Shown: positions 42,830-54,522, counted from the stretch's first letter. The stretch: 64,000 bases of DNA from Hydnum rufescens UP504 (GCA_014904985.1 MU129128.1:32157-96156), one strand, 5' to 3'. Made by a program: numbers and translations. Notes: a model not told the origin generated them from the letters alone.

Positions 42830-43359
42830 ATGGCATGTCAGGGGTTTGTAAGTCAGGATGAGTTCTGCTCCTTGCATTTGTGCTGTCTTAGTCCAAGGAA
42901 TGTGTAGTATCATAGAGATTATTCTGTTGTGCTCATCTCTCTGAAACCTTGTTCCTTGGTGGACATCCCATTCCTTCCTGAAGGCAGATTTAGTGGGTAC
43001 TGTAAGTTCCCTGAGTCTTGCTAATTTGTGGAAGGCTGTACAAGCAATGGCCCAACATAAGATGTCAAATGTGTTACAGAAATCCATTTGGCAGTGGATT
43101 CCATAGAAATGTGGGATCATGACTGGTGATTGGGGTTCCCTCATAGAGGATCCAGGGGCTATTTTCTGGCAGCCAGCCAGTATTAGGGCCATTCATGCAC
43201 TGGATCCATTCCAAGGAACATCATGATATCAATGCCAGGCAGCTAACCCTGCAAACTAATTCTTGATGCCTGCCTTGCCAATTGCTCCTGCTTCATTGGG
43301 CATGAAACAGCCAAGTAGCACATCATTCATGGGTAAGTGGTCTTGCCTTGTATGTCATT

Positions 43360-44130
43360 TGTCAGGAGTGAACTGACATCTGCTTCCATCCTCAGGGCTA
43401 TCCATCAAACTTTCATCCTACATTGATCTTAACACATTGTGCCCATACCCTCATATGCTCTCACCTCCTCTTTCCCCCAGCTCACTCATTGGGTTATCAT
43501 CATCTTTGTGATGATTACTGGCATTTTGATTGCTATAATTGCCCTTGTGTTATTGGGCCTAGGTCAGCAGGCCATGGGTTGGGCAATTGAGAATTGGTGG
43601 CACCTAGGGCTATGTCAGCACCCCTTGTCACCTCACCCCCCACATGAATCCTTACAGTTACCAATCCAGACTCCCCCTCCTTCTCCACCTACTCCCCTTT
43701 ACCTCCTCAATTCTCATCACCAATCCCAGTCCCAAACCCCTCACCATCACTATGGTCCTTCAACACCTTTGGGGTACCCACACATGGGCCACCTTGGAGA
43801 TATAAGCAATGAGTAAGGCACACCTGGAAGTTGGGCATGGGGCATGTGGAGGGATATGCACAGGATGATTAAGTGTTAGTCAGCAGACAGATCATGGTTG
43901 GTAAGCAGCTGTGTAAGCTTAGTGATGGTCAGTCAGGAAGGTTGTGGAAGGATATGGAAGGCTCTGGAAGGTTGAGGTGGCTGTGTGCAGGAGACAGTAT
44001 TTATAGCCCTTTGCAGTTGGATGATCCCCAGTTTCAATCTCTCAGGATTTCCACTGTTATATGCATGTGTGGTTAATTCATCTCATCTTTCTTTTTCTGT
44101 TTGTGGCCTCAATGGCAGTGCTGCCCTGAT
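43360..44130 (+). mobile_element. Solo LTR1 copy D (diverged subfamily)
   Basis: Starts TGTCAGGAGTGAACTGAC and ends near CAGTGCTGCCCTGA. The last bases (TGTCAGGGG follows) do not give a clean CA end or matching duplication (TCATT on the left). TATA-like TATTTATAGCCC near 44000 and TTTCAATCTCTCAGG 35 bp on. Confidence 0.8.
43439..43816 (+). CDS. LTR1-borne small membrane protein, diverged copy (125 aa frame)
   Basis: PIPSYALTSSFPQLTHW, then a helix VIIIFVMITGILIAIIALVL, LLGLGQQAMGWAIENWW, and PPHESLQLPIQTPPPSPPTP. The first 80 or so residues align with the intact copy at 30868-31245 despite much nucleotide divergence. After the proline-rich part the frame differs, and the family ending (LWSFNTFGVP...) is found in another frame. 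The first codon is not ATG in the listed frame (GTG at 43439), so the true start may be decayed. Confidence 0.4.
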   Translation: MPIPSYALTSSFPQLTHWVIIIFVMITGILIAIIALVLLGLGQQAMGWAIENWWHLGLCQHPLSPHPPHESLQLPIQTPPPSPPTPLYLLNSHHQSQSQTPHHHYGPSTPLGYPHMGHLGDISNE

Positions 44131-44239
44131 GTCAGGGGCATCTGCCCACTCAATCCATATCAAGATGCCTGATGCATGGGCTTGTTGTGTCCATTTTTCT
44201 AGGCTATCACTTGTTCTGAATATTTGTGAATTAATTGGG

Positions 44240-44567
44240 TGTTAAGGGATGTTCATAGTATGAGGAGGCAATTACATGATCAAGTTAAGTATGAAGGATA
44301 GCCCCTAATACAATTGATGAGGATGTTCACAGCATGAGGATTATGTAAGATGTGAACAATGCACTATGCAAGAGAGTGAGAAACATAGACTGAATCTTAA
44401 GGAGACTTAATACATGAGAGAGACACAAATGTGAGAAGCAAGGCAAGTTAACCAAGGAGAGAGACAATTGAAGACAATATATTCTCAATCTTCTGAGGAG
44501 ATGAGAGTACAGGAAGTATCTACTTATTCAAAAGACAAGGGAAGGATTGCTAAGAGGATCTATAACA
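44240..44567 (-). mobile_element. LTR3 copy d, internally deleted
   Basis: Plus strand TGTTAAGGGATGTTCATAG...GATCTATAACA resembles LTR3 copy c but lacks about 150 bp near the TATA side. The flanks TTGGG and GAAAG do not match. Confidence 0.7.
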
Positions 44568-44694
44568 GAAAGGACTTGGGTTGATGATTACCTCATCTTC
44601 AGAGTTTCAATTTTGCTTAGCTCATCTGCAGAGTTTGAACTGTGAAGTGGGCCAGTACATCCTGTGTGATGAGAGCCAAGGTGCCAAAAACAAT

Positions 44695-44762
44695 TACCCT
44701 CACTCAGGTTTGAACATGAGACCTCCCAATGCCATTACAGCAGCAGTCTACCTTGAGCAAGG
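44695..44762 (-). other. tRNA-like stretch
   Basis: The minus strand reads GCTCAAGGTAGACTGCTGC...GGTCTCATGTTCAAACCTGA, with an A-box-like start and a decayed B box. Its position just before the G-rich array suggests a tRNA-derived repeat end. Weak. Confidence 0.3.
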
Positions 44763-44763
44763 G

Positions 44764-44935
44764 GGGGGGGTTACAACAAGGGGGGGTTGTTACCAGCAGG
44801 GGGGGAGGTGTCACCAACAAGGGGGGGGTGGGGTTACCAACAAGGGGCAGTTATTACCAGCAGAGGGCAGAGGGGGGTTGTATTAGCAGGGGGGTGTATT
44901 AGCAGGGTGGCTATTACCAAAGGGAGGGTTACCCA
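44764..44935. repeat. G-rich minisatellite (TTACCAACAAGGGGGGG)
   Basis: Seven or more units of 17-27 bp, each with a run of 5-11 G followed by TTACCAGCAG or TTACCAACAA. A shorter, inverted counterpart with C runs lies at 62190-62254. Candidate G-quadruplex. It forms one edge of the dispersed repeat that follows. Confidence 0.8.
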
Positions 44936-46700
44936 ATATTTGCAATCAGAAAGGGTAGCACCATCTGCACACTGGATGAAAATATGGGCATATTCTGTAG
45001 AGCACATGTGGGGAGCATAGTCTTGATTCCACATCTGAATTTGACATCCTCAGAAACAAGTTCCAAGTTGTAGTCTGAGGCACAAGGACTACACATGCAG
45101 GCTAGTGAAGGAAGGAGCTGAAACTGCTGAAACTTCACTTCCACTTCATTTTGTCATGTCTCAATGGCCTCACTGTCCCAGCCAGCAGAGCCCAGGGGAG
45201 ACCCTGTTCTCTTTTCCCCTCCATCCCACCCTGTTTGATGATGGTGTGGTCTTTGTTGGTGCCTAGTCATGAGTCCCACCCATCCATCCCATGCCCACCC
45301 TCCTCCACAGTCAGGCTGGGTGCCAGGTTCTCACACACCAAATTGCCTTCAGCAATTTTCACACACCTGCACCAGCAAAGATCTGCCATGGATTGCAGGC
45401 TGACTGTTTTGGAGGTCACACAGATGAACTTCACTAGCATAAGGCTTTAGAGTCCCAAATCCCATTCTAATATGAATTTCCATTCAAAATACTTTGATGA
45501 AATCCCTTTCAATTTAGCATAATCAATGTAGCTATCTAATGAAAATACAGATTATATCATTTTTTAAATGCAGGCATTGCTGTTGGTAAGAGAAAACTTA
45601 ATGGGAGATCAGGAAGTCCTGAGCTAAGCTATATACTGCACATCATGTGGATTATGTAATCAATATTAGATTGATCCAATCCCAACAGAGGACAGGTCTC
45701 AATCAGAACAAAAAAATTCCACCAAGAACAAATGAAAATTAAAATTAAAATTAAAAAAAAACAACAAAAGAGTGGCAGGGTTGATTACATACTCCCATCT
45801 CAACCATAGGTTGATGAGGAAATCTATTTTTAGAAAATCTTGATCTGGCCCCCAATAAGGCTCAGAGGATGTTTCCAGGGGTCAGAAAAAGTGCCTGTGG
45901 CCTGTAACTGAACCTATGGTTGAAATAGCACAGTAAGGGATATCTGTACAGGCAGGACAAAAGAATGGAGGGTGTGGACATGATGGGTGAAGATGGGCAG
46001 GACAGAATGATGGTTCATGGGTTATGGTTGCAGGTCAGTCACAGTACAGTCAGGCAAGTGCCAGGAAATCAGGATGTCCTCCAGAGCACTGCTCCACAGT
46101 GCTTTGGAAACTCTGGAGGCTCCAGAGTCCCAAAGCTTCTGGAGCCCCTCCATTCATTTTCCCTGAACTTTTGCAGGGTACAGGTATGGTTTCAGTTTCA
46201 GTTTCAGGTTTGCCACACTGGCCATGGTTGCAGATTACAGTTTCAAGTCAATACAGGTGATATTTTCAGATACAGTGTTATGGGGTTCAATATGATTTGG
46301 TTATGTTGTGGTTATGAGGCATGGGATGGATTCACACACACAGTGGGATTCATGGACAGGAGGGTGGCACATGCAGCATGGGGACATGGGAGCCAGGGAC
46401 ACAGGAACACCACTTCACTGTGGGTTAATCTCCAGGCATCACAGAGCTTAATTGGGGCCCATAATCTGTTGGCAAAAGAAAGACTTAATAGGAAATCAGG
46501 AAATCCCAAGCTATAGACATCATATGGATTATGTAATCAAAACAAGATTGATCCAATCCTCTAATACCAACAATGGCAGGCCCAAAGCTGCCACCATAGA
46601 CTCACAGCAGCCACCTAAGGCAAGAGTACCAGCCATGTATGGACAAAGAAGCCACCTAAGACAAGAGTACAAGCTATGCATGCACAGGTGACAGTCCTTT
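44936..46700 (+). repeat. Dispersed ~1.8-kb repeat (family C), copy 1
   Basis: Reads ACCCAATATTTGCAATCAGA...CATCTGCACACTGGATGAAA...ACTTAATGGGAGATCAGGAA. It matches the reverse complement of 60340-62215 almost end to end. It includes A-rich AAAATTAAAATTAAAAT (about 45735), a CTGGAG/CTCCAG hairpin cluster (about 46080-46150) and CAGTTTCAGTTTCAGG. No protein recognised; the 183-codon frame at 45965-46516 is not preserved in the other copy. Confidence 0.75.
45061..45434. repeat. Dispersed repeat family A, copy 2, inserted in family C
   Basis: The other family C copy reads straight through (CAGAAACAAG joined to TATAAGGCTTTAGAG), so this ~375-bp piece is an insertion. It matches 10796-11225. Target duplication not clear. 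Confidence 0.65.
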
Positions 46701-46834
46701 CTCATATGAGTAATAAGACTAATTTCCTCAGGGCCCCAGGTCAGCTATGACCTCCAAACTTTGCTGAATAATGTTCCGATGATAATGATGTGCCAAGAAT
46801 CACAGCCTGGTCTGATGACCTTTAGGTATGGACC

Positions 46835-47010
46835 AAGCTACAATCCTCTTAGTCCAAAGGTGCATGATAATGCAGAGGAGGGGCTAACAAATGTAGAAGT
46901 AGCTGAGTTGGCAAGCACCCAGCTCACTTGAGGCTGTCATCACATGCATCTTGTCATGGTTTGGGACATTCACACTGTATTGGGAGAAGAGGCACCTAGG
47001 CAGCTTTGTT
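46835..47010. repeat. Dispersed repeat family B, copy 2
   Basis: See 11320-11480. Shared words include ATCCTCTTAGTCCAAAGG and GCAGAGGAGGGGCTAACAAA. Confidence 0.55.
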
Positions 47011-47339
47011 CAATCTTATGGAATGACTAGGTGACCTGAGAATTCTATGAAGACTGCCTCCAGCCAGCCAGAGCCTAGGCACTGTGTACCAGTGTTTCCA
47101 CACAAAGATGTGTGTGGGGACTCTTGCTGCTAGTGCACAGGGGCATGTCATTCCATACAGTAGAGGGCCAATATGAAATGTGAATTAACCTTTCTTCAAT
47201 CCATCATTATCAGAATGTGGTGTTGGTGCCATCAGTGCAGCATTGCCTCATGGGGGGTTAGTTCTTCATATAGACTCAATTATTGCACTTGTGGGAGGGA
47301 ATTATATATTTCCCATCACTCAGGGGTGATGTGAACATC

Positions 47340-47790
47340 ATGAGTGAATGAGATATTGGGTCACTGGCTGGCTAGATCACTGCCAAAGGGGACTCATTCA
47401 GGTAGGGTTCAGTGTCACATGCATGAACCACTCCCTGGTTTAGGGATCTGTCTGGAAGTGTACCATCCAATAGCTCTATGGGTTAGGATGTAAGTACCCC
47501 CACTAGTGGGGCTGTGGCTCAAAGAGTGCAGTTTTCCTGTCAGTGAACATAGTTCTCAAATGAGATCTTGGGCCACCAGCCAGATTGCTCCCAAAGGAGA
47601 TTTGTTTGGGTGGGGGTTCAGTGGCTGTATGCATGGACCACACACCTTGAAGGTGTCTGAAGAAGGATCACATAGTGTACTATCCAATAGCTCTGTTAGT
47701 GAGGATGTGTGTACAGTAGATGGGAATGGGTTACAGCTCAAGAGTGCAAGATGCCTGTGTCAGTGGATTGGGTCTGCAGATGATCCCAAT
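47340..47790. repeat. Two imperfect ~225-bp tandem units
   Basis: ATTGCTCCCAAAGG/ATCACTGCCAAAGG, TTCAGTG, CATGAACCAC/CATGGACCAC, CCAATAGCTCT and CTCAAGAGTGCA recur in order at about 47350 and 47575. A third, partial relative lies at 54290-54420. Confidence 0.65.
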
Positions 47791-47799
47791 TGTATCCCA

Positions 47800-49084
47800 T
47801 CTGTCTTTAGATGTGGACCTTTGTCATGTATATATGTATTATGTAATGTATTTGGTCCTTGCTGACCAGTTTTTTTCAACACCCTGCTCATATTGAGTCC
47901 CCTAGGGACACAGGGCTTCCCTATGAAGAGCAAGCCTGCTGGCCTTCTGTTTGCCTTGTACTTACCCCCCAAAGTAACCTGAAGTGTGTAAACTGGGCCC
48001 TGACTTAGATGCTTTGAGATTGAGGACATCTTAACCCTGGGGGACAAGTCACAGTAGTCCCTTGGTCAGTCAGGACAGGGGTACCTCAGAACTCATTACT
48101 GTGAAGGGAATTTCTGTCTCTAGCTTGGGTGTGGTATGGCACAAGGTACAAACAAGGCCCACAAACCAAGAGAGTCAACTGGTGCTGGTTGGGGTGATAG
48201 TGTATGATCTTCTCAGATATGATTATAGATTTTGCACCACTAAATACCACAGGTCTGACCCCAAAATTGATTAACTCAATGAATATTGCATGCAATCTCC
48301 TGAAATTTGAATCATACACTGTCACATACACTACAGATAGTGACCAAGTCCATACAAATTGGATGACTGAGTGAAGCAGGGGGAGGGGATTATCTTGGTC
48401 AGGTGACCAATGTCAAAAGTGCTTAGAATGGGCTGAGAATTTGGACCTGAGCCTCAAAGGGTGACCAGGTGTGGCCTACAAAAGATAGGAGTGATTGGAG
48501 CTGTGGAAGTGCCCCAACTGGAGGTGCATTTCAGTGAAACTTGAAAATATTGTGGAACCTCTCACACTGGAGTCATCAATCTGAAATTTTGAGGATGTTA
48601 TAAATGTATTTGGGTGACCTAAGCATGAATTTTCAAGATAATTGCATGGATGGAAGGCTCTGGGGAGGAAATTGTTATTTTGGGGGGAGTGCTGTGGAGT
48701 AGTGGCTAAATGAAGTCCAATTGGGCTGATATTTGGTATGTGTGCTCCCAATATATATATTAAACTAGTGACATAATATCAGAGCCCTGTCTGCCCTAAA
48801 TCTTATGTAATTCACTTTTGATCCTCTTCTCCCTGCCCCTCAATTTCAGCCACTTCCACACATCCAATTGATCCTATTTTTCAATCTGGTTGGTGTTATA
48901 ATATTACAAGCCTATTTCACCTAGTTTGGGCCTAATGTGGAGTGATCCACATTCATGGTAGGGTTTTGTTCCCTTTTTGCCTGCCAAGGTAGTTGAATGC
49001 CTAGAAGTGAATGAAATATGCTAATTTTTGGCACATATTTGGACCATACCCCATGTCAATTTTCAAGTCCATATCTTGTCTATA
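47800..49084. other. No recognised feature
   Basis: About 1.3 kb with no gene, LTR or repeat that I could link to another part of the window. Confidence 0.35.
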
Positions 49085-50072
49085 GGGAGGCTTTGCCAAG
49101 ATGTTTATTCAGCACATTTTCTGGAAGTACAGCCTCCCAAGACAAATGATCACTGACTGGGATGCCAGGTGGTCCCAATCCTTTTGGGCATCAGTCACCA
49201 AACATCTCAAGTTGGATTTACTCCTCTCAACTTCCCATCATCCACAGACAGACAGACAGACAGAGAAGGCCAATGAATGATACACTGGAAGTCACATTAT
49301 GTGCTTACATGGTGGGGAATCACAGTTCTTGGGCCCAGTGGCTTGGAATGCTCATGATGGCCCACAACTCTACACCCCACACCTCCACTGGTTACTTACC
49401 TTTCTTCTTTTTACATGGATACTCCCCCAGGACTAAAGTGATGGCCATGGACCCAGTAGGAAGAGGTATCAAACAGATTGAGCTTAACAATGCATTTGCT
49501 TCCTCATTCATGGGGGAGCCGGAGGCCCATCATTCTCAAGCAAGGATGTGCTGGTGAGAGCCCAGGCCAGACAGGTGAAAGCCTATAATGCACAGAGATG
49601 TGATGAAGAATTTGAAGAAGGGGATGAGGTTCTAGTGAATCCTCATTCTTTAGAATTAGTGGATATGCAAGGCATAGGGAAGAAGCTAGTACAATGGCAC
49701 ATTGGCCCTTTCCAGATCTTGGAGAAGATTAACCCTGTAGTCTACCATGTAAATATACTGCCTGAGTATAAGATGCATCCTGTCATAAACATACAGCATC
49801 TAACCAAATATCATCATGACAAGCAGGACAATGGATGATCTAAGCTCCCTGAATTGAGAGAGCTAGCCAAAGAGGAAGAATACAAGGTTGAGAGAATACT
49901 AGGACATCATTAAAACCACTTGAGAATGAAGGAGCATCTAGTAAGGTGGAAAGGGTATGGATCCACATGATACATTCAAGCTGGAGATGGGCCTGCAAAA
50001 TGCCTTTTTGCATCTCAGGGAGTACCATGAAACCCTGGAGGAATGTGGTGGTGAAAACAAGGACCCCACAAG
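49085..50072 (+). pseudogene. Second chromodomain Gypsy (Gypsy2): integrase and chromodomain, 5'-truncated
   Basis: Starts abruptly within the integrase core: FIQHIFWKYSLPRQMITDWD (second catalytic Asp) and HHPQTDRQTEKANE (Glu). It continues through a frame change to FEEGDEVLVNPHSLELVDMQ and WHIGPFQILEKINPVVYHVN (GPY/F module, 49548-49838). After a stop comes a chromodomain (EEYKVERILGHH, HLVRWKGYG). Gag, protease, RT and RNase H are absent. It runs directly into an LTR2 copy at 50073, which links family LTR2 to this element. Confidence 0.85.
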
Positions 50073-51240
50073 GCTGTTGTGGGAAGGATAAATCCCTGTT
50101 ACATACAATTCACACTGCCCAACTACCTCCTCAAACTAATCCAATTCCATCCCCTCTATTTCCATCATTCCTTTCATTATTAAATCACACAGATTCCACT
50201 TGTCCAAACTGTGGCCCACTTGCTCTTCCTCCACCTTGTATACAAGACATTTGTTTGTCCATATCTCAGTCTTCAACAGACCACCTGAATTTGTATTTAC
50301 CTCAAGTCCAGCCAAGTATGGCTATGGCAATTCAACTTGCCTCATTCATTTGACAATCAATCCATTGCACAGTGTCTGTGCCTTAAGGGCAATGTACAAG
50401 TCTGAATTACATAATAAAGATCACCTAAGCCCTTGGATCCAACATGTGGACAAGTCACATGTTAAATATGGGCTATTGCAACACTCTCAAGGAGTAAATG
50501 TGGAATATCTCCACCAGCTTTGATCAGATTGACTTGGAAAATAGCACTCAGAAAGTTGTAATCAATACCCATCTAACAGTACTAAATACACATTTATTAG
50601 ATGTGAATTGCACCCTCCAGGTTGATTTTACCTCATACTTCACACTATTCTTCAGTATTTTTTAAATTTCTCCATCAGTTTTGATCTGATACATTCACAA
50701 CAACCACCCCTGGATAGATGCTAAAAATCCATTTCTAATGGTACCAAGGAAAAAACAAATGGATTAGAACTCAGTGTTCTGTGATTTAGTTGCCTCATGT
50801 CTCATTTCATCATTACCTCTGCTTTTTGGATGGTTAATGGCAATCATTCCCTGCCCTCTTTATATCCAATTAAGGGCACATTTAGGGCATCCAGTTCCAT
50901 TATTCCCCAAGGGATTCTGTTCAACAGGAGAGGAGGAATAGCTTGGTTAAGCCATATTCCCTTATTCTGACTTAATTTTTGAATATCTCCTTCAGTTTTT
51001 AAAGCTTTTGGCTTTATTTCTTTTCATCATTTTCACCTTAATCCCACCTTTCTGCTGGTTACATAGATTTTTTTTGGGATGTATATTAAGTGCAGGAGGT
51101 GAAAATTTTGATTGTCTTTCCCCCCATCCCCAGTTTGAAAAGCTAGTTGAACAGCTGCTGGTGCCAGGGTAAATTCCATAACACAACCCACACTAATCAC
51201 ACTTTTGATAGGCTCTCAAGAGGAGGACCTAGAGTGTGAT
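50073..51240 (+). repeat. 3' LTR of Gypsy2 (LTR2 copy c), 3'-truncated
   Basis: Starts TGTTGTGGGAAGGATAAATC straight after the chromodomain codons and follows LTR2 (for example TGATTCCTT-like end region) until about 51240, where an unrelated coding remnant begins. Confidence 0.75.
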
Positions 51241-52615
51241 TTCCTTGACTCACAGGGGTGGGTTTTTGAACCCACAGGGGAGGAGGTCAAAAAATCCCCT
51301 GGGGGACCCCATGCAACACCCTACCATGAAGATGCTACCCCTCCCCCATTGTTTCTGTCCCAGAATTACCCATCATGCCAGGAATGGACAGAACATAGAG
51401 GATTCAAGTGGCATGAGCCCAAGTCACTCCCTGTGCCCTAGCATAAATATACGCTGTCCACATGACTGGTTGACCTGGCACTGTGGTCCCATGGCACTCC
51501 CCTTTTGCTGCTAACTTGTATGGAGGATTATGATCCATATGTTGCAGCCACTACAGGGTCCTTACAATGACCTCATGCAGACTCACCACAAGAATGATGC
51601 ATTCAGCCCTGTGCAAACACCACCATGTACCCTGAAGAGGAGCTTACACCCTATGAGGATGATGACCTGCTCCCCACCTCCAATTTCACTGTTCCTGAAG
51701 ATGGTAGCCTGCTGAGCCAGGACACCCAGACCACAGAGACAGAAACTGCTGAAGAAGTGGACCCCAAGGACATATAGGAACCTCTGGATATGCAAACAGA
51801 TCAATTCCCAGTAGAATTCCATCTGTTTGGATACCTAAAATCAGAAGAATGTTTAGAAGAGGAGCTACTGGAGTGATATGGATTGGGAGTGAAGCAATGG
51901 TTCCATGAGCCTACCTCACTCTTGTCTTCACAGAAAGGGACTGCATGTGGGGGGCATTAGAAAGCCAAAAACAGCAGCCAGATTCTACCCATCAGAACTC
52001 TCAGCATATGCCCAGTCATACAACAAGAGCCTCTATCAACCCTGGAGCCCCACAGTCTTGACACCCATACTAGAGGTGATATCTGCATGGAGTTGTAGAA
52101 GGTTGGAGCTCTGCCCAATCCCCCAGCCTATTCTGGTAAAAGGCAGCCTCTCATGACCCCCAGGCATGAGCTTCAAATCCACTGACCTGGTGAACCTCCT
52201 CCACCCTAATGGCCTCCCCAGGTCCCAGAGTCTAATGTCTAGGTATCTCCTCTCCCCCCATAACATCCTAACACTCCTTGCTAGACAGATTCAGCATTTG
52301 AGCTTGCTCACTGTCTTTAGTGCTGAGGAACTGCTTGAGACCATGCAAAAATTGGATTCCATAATAAGGAGGCACCTATCCTACCAGGACCCTGTCAAGT
52401 TTAACATCCAGATACTATTTGGAGGTTCCCACCAGACCATGCTCAAATGGGTGGCCCAATCTATTCCCAGAGTTGATCCTGCTTCCCTCACTGCCCATGG
52501 TACTTATGCAGGTGAACAGTTCTGCTGGAATGGGTGGTTTGAATGCTACAAAATTATGCTGGATGACTTGGATCTCAAGGACTTGGGTATTCTCCCCACA
52601 GATTCCTGACACCAT
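51240..52615 (+). pseudogene. Decayed coding remnant, unknown (possibly retroelement gag)
   Basis: Protein-like sequence in shifting frames: DFLDSQGWVFEPTGEEVKKS, then acidic EEELTPYEDDDLLPTSNFTV, and a final open frame at 52166-52609 with SAEELLETMQKLDSIIRRHL and FCWNGWFECYKIMLDDLDLK. Its end is followed by a G run and TGTAATATAGAGCTATATTA, which could be a polypurine tract and LTR start. Family not recognised. Confidence 0.35.
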
Positions 52616-52628
52616 GCTGGGGGGCACT

Positions 52629-52990
52629 GTAATATAGAGCTATATTACTTAGTATAGGCATGTTCCTCCTTCCATGTATCTTATGTAATAGTGTGGCCAT
52701 GAGGATTCTAAGTCCCAGTCGGACTGGAATCAAGCTAACTCTTTTGCCTGGACCTTGTCACTCGCACACAAACCATGAAACCTGCCCATTATGCAGCCAC
52801 TATGAGACCCAGACATGCCATAAGCTAAACCACACAAGACATGCCACCTGCTGCTACAACACATGGCTTGAGTTGGATACAGGAGAGTCATATATGAGTG
52901 TGACTCTAGAAATTAAGTACACCTAGCTTGTGTACCACACTAACCCTCCTACTTACCTCTCCCATAGATAGCAGCTGCACCCTTTGGCCA
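52629..52990 (+). mobile_element. Possible LTR start following the unknown remnant
   Basis: GGGGGGCAC then TGTAATATAGAGCTATATTA with a short inverted repeat, as at the start of many LTRs. No second copy or CA end with duplication was found, so this is tentative. Confidence 0.25.
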
Positions 52991-53054
52991 GCTGCTACCA
53001 CATCCTCCTTCCCATTCCTCCCTCTCCCTTCACTTCTCCTGTGTCCAAAGCAAA

Positions 53055-53200
53055 GCCAGTGCTTAGCTTCATTTGTGGCCCTCCCACTTGAAGCCAGTGC
53101 TTAGCTTCATTTGTGGCCCTCCCACTTGAAGCCAGTGCTTAGCTTCATTTGTGGCCCTCCCACTTGAAGCCAGTGCTTAGAATGGTTGGACTACCTTCCC
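53055..53200. repeat. 38-bp minisatellite, 3 full units plus partial
   Basis: GCCAGTGCTTAGCTTCATTT + GTGGCCCTCCCACTTGAA starts at 53055, 53093 and 53131; the fourth unit from 53169 diverges and continues into the segment related to 5606-5740. Confidence 0.92.
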
Positions 53201-53204
53201 TCTT

Positions 53205-53290
53205 CTGTTTACAGGTCCATCAAATCTGCCTTGTCTAATGATGACAAATACTGTGGCCATTTGAAGTTGAAAGCCACATTATTACACACA
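53205..53290 (+). pseudogene. Fragment related to the decayed gene at 5650-5740
   Basis: TTTACAGGTCCATCAAATCT and TGATGACAAATACTGTGGCC match 5645-5725. The same acceptor-like CAG precedes the match. Shows that the unknown gene of the first 7 kb is a repeated sequence. Confidence 0.5.
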
Positions 53291-53425
53291 TGATGTTGAG
53301 TATTGCAATGTGATGCACTGCAAAGGAGTGCAATGTTATGCAACATGAAGGAGCACAATGTGATGCAATGCCAGGGAGTGCAATGTGATGCACCATGAAG
53401 GAGCACAATGCAATGCAAGGTGAGG
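53290..53425. repeat. Minisatellite of GGAGYGCAATGYGATGCA units
   Basis: Four to five ~30-bp units alternating GGAGTGCAATGTGATGCA and GGAGCACAATGTGATGCA with CATGAA or CTGCAA spacers. Minus-strand frames over it are repeat translations. Confidence 0.8.
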
Positions 53426-54522
53426 GGGGACATGTCCTGAGGACATGTTGGGTTCCTTGATTTTGGGCTTGTGAGGTGCAGGTCCCATAGGAACAGAGGG
53501 GGACACAATGGAAAGGTGTTGTGGGGTGGGGGGAGGGTTTTCAAGCTTGGCTTTTACACATATCACTCAATGCTCCAGGCCCAGGGTTAAGACTCTAAAT
53601 GCAGAGTACAGGTGTGGAGAGGCAGGAAGCAAGTCCTCACCCATTGCATGGTGAGGAATCAGTTGCAGGGTGGTGACAGGGGGTGCACACAACTGAAGTG
53701 TCTCATGGCATGCCATCAAGGTTGCCCCAAGGTTGAAACTCAATATTTTCCTCAGGGAGTGTTGGAGGCTTGAAGTGAGGGCTTTTCAGTTCAGGAGTGC
53801 AGGATGCAAGCTGCAAGCTGTGGGGTGCAGGTGAGACTGATTGCCCCAGTTGCACACCAGCTTTGAGGGCAGGCAATCATGAAGTGTGAATTGCAAGTGT
53901 CTTGTCACATAGTTCTTGAGTGTTGTTTTCAAGTTTTGTGAGGGGTGTGTTCATGTCTGCCTGCACTTGTAGCATCATGTGATACATGCTCAAAAGCAGT
54001 AAATCAGCAGTGGGGGGTTCTTGAGTACTGCCCATGCACCCACCAGACACACAAGGGATGGTGGTGAATGATTTGATAGACCCAGATGGCTACCCTGCCA
54101 TTTGGCATGCACAGAACCATTAGCAGCAGATGTGAGTTGGTCCATCATATGTATATATTCCTATATCACTATGAGGATGAGGTATTAGTGCCATCAGCAC
54201 AACACCCCCAATGGGCAGTTCCACATGTATCTGAAACCAGGGATCACATTTCTCCAGTGCCAATAAACAAAGGGTATGGAGGACTGAGTGAGCAAACAAA
54301 GTCTAGGGTGTCAACCAGACCACTCCCAAAAGGGACCTGTTCAGGCAAGGTGCTGGATTAGCATGAACCACCCCCTGTTTAGGGAACCTCCCAACCTCTA
54401 GGCATGAGGTTGTTTATGACTACAGACCAGGCAACTCATAGAATGCCAAGACTGATGCCACAGATGGACTCAAGGGCCTTTGAGATAGCCAGGCTCCACT
54501 GCAGTAAGAGACAAGTGACTGA
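53426..54522. other. No recognised gene
   Basis: Mostly single-copy. A partial relative of the 47340-47790 repeat lies at 54290-54420. Nothing else supported. Confidence 0.35.

Larger units (their letters stand above)
41240..43355 (-). pseudogene. Crypton-like tyrosine recombinase, split by LTR2
   Basis: A DNA strand-exchange enzyme that works through a tyrosine nucleophile. The N-terminal part (43355-42834) shows GAIGKAGIKN, FAGLAAWH...HDVPWNGSS, ACTAFHKLARLRELTVPTKS (with the first catalytic Arg) and HIPWTKTAQMQGAELILTYK. After LTR2 (41515-42829) it resumes with ERHLDINCNVLPHGHFISYK, WLSRVWQDTGLE, LTGHSCCIGGTTFLLEQGID and IVHKLGQWSS...YLYFQ (candidate Tyr). The HxxR motif reads HSCC, the Arg having become Cys by CGT-to-TGT change. 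Stops are present. Relatives are common in mushroom-forming fungi. Crypton-like is the best guess; a DIRS-type origin is possible. Confidence 0.75.

Noticed and set aside
44235..44580. TTGGG as a duplication for LTR3 copy d
   Set aside because: A second TTGGG occurs 9 bp past the LTR-like end (TATAACA), which would give the LTR a non-family terminus; taken as chance.
45965..46516. 183-codon gene in family C
   Set aside because: The frame is not kept in the inverted copy at 61047-61525, and no protein family is recognised.
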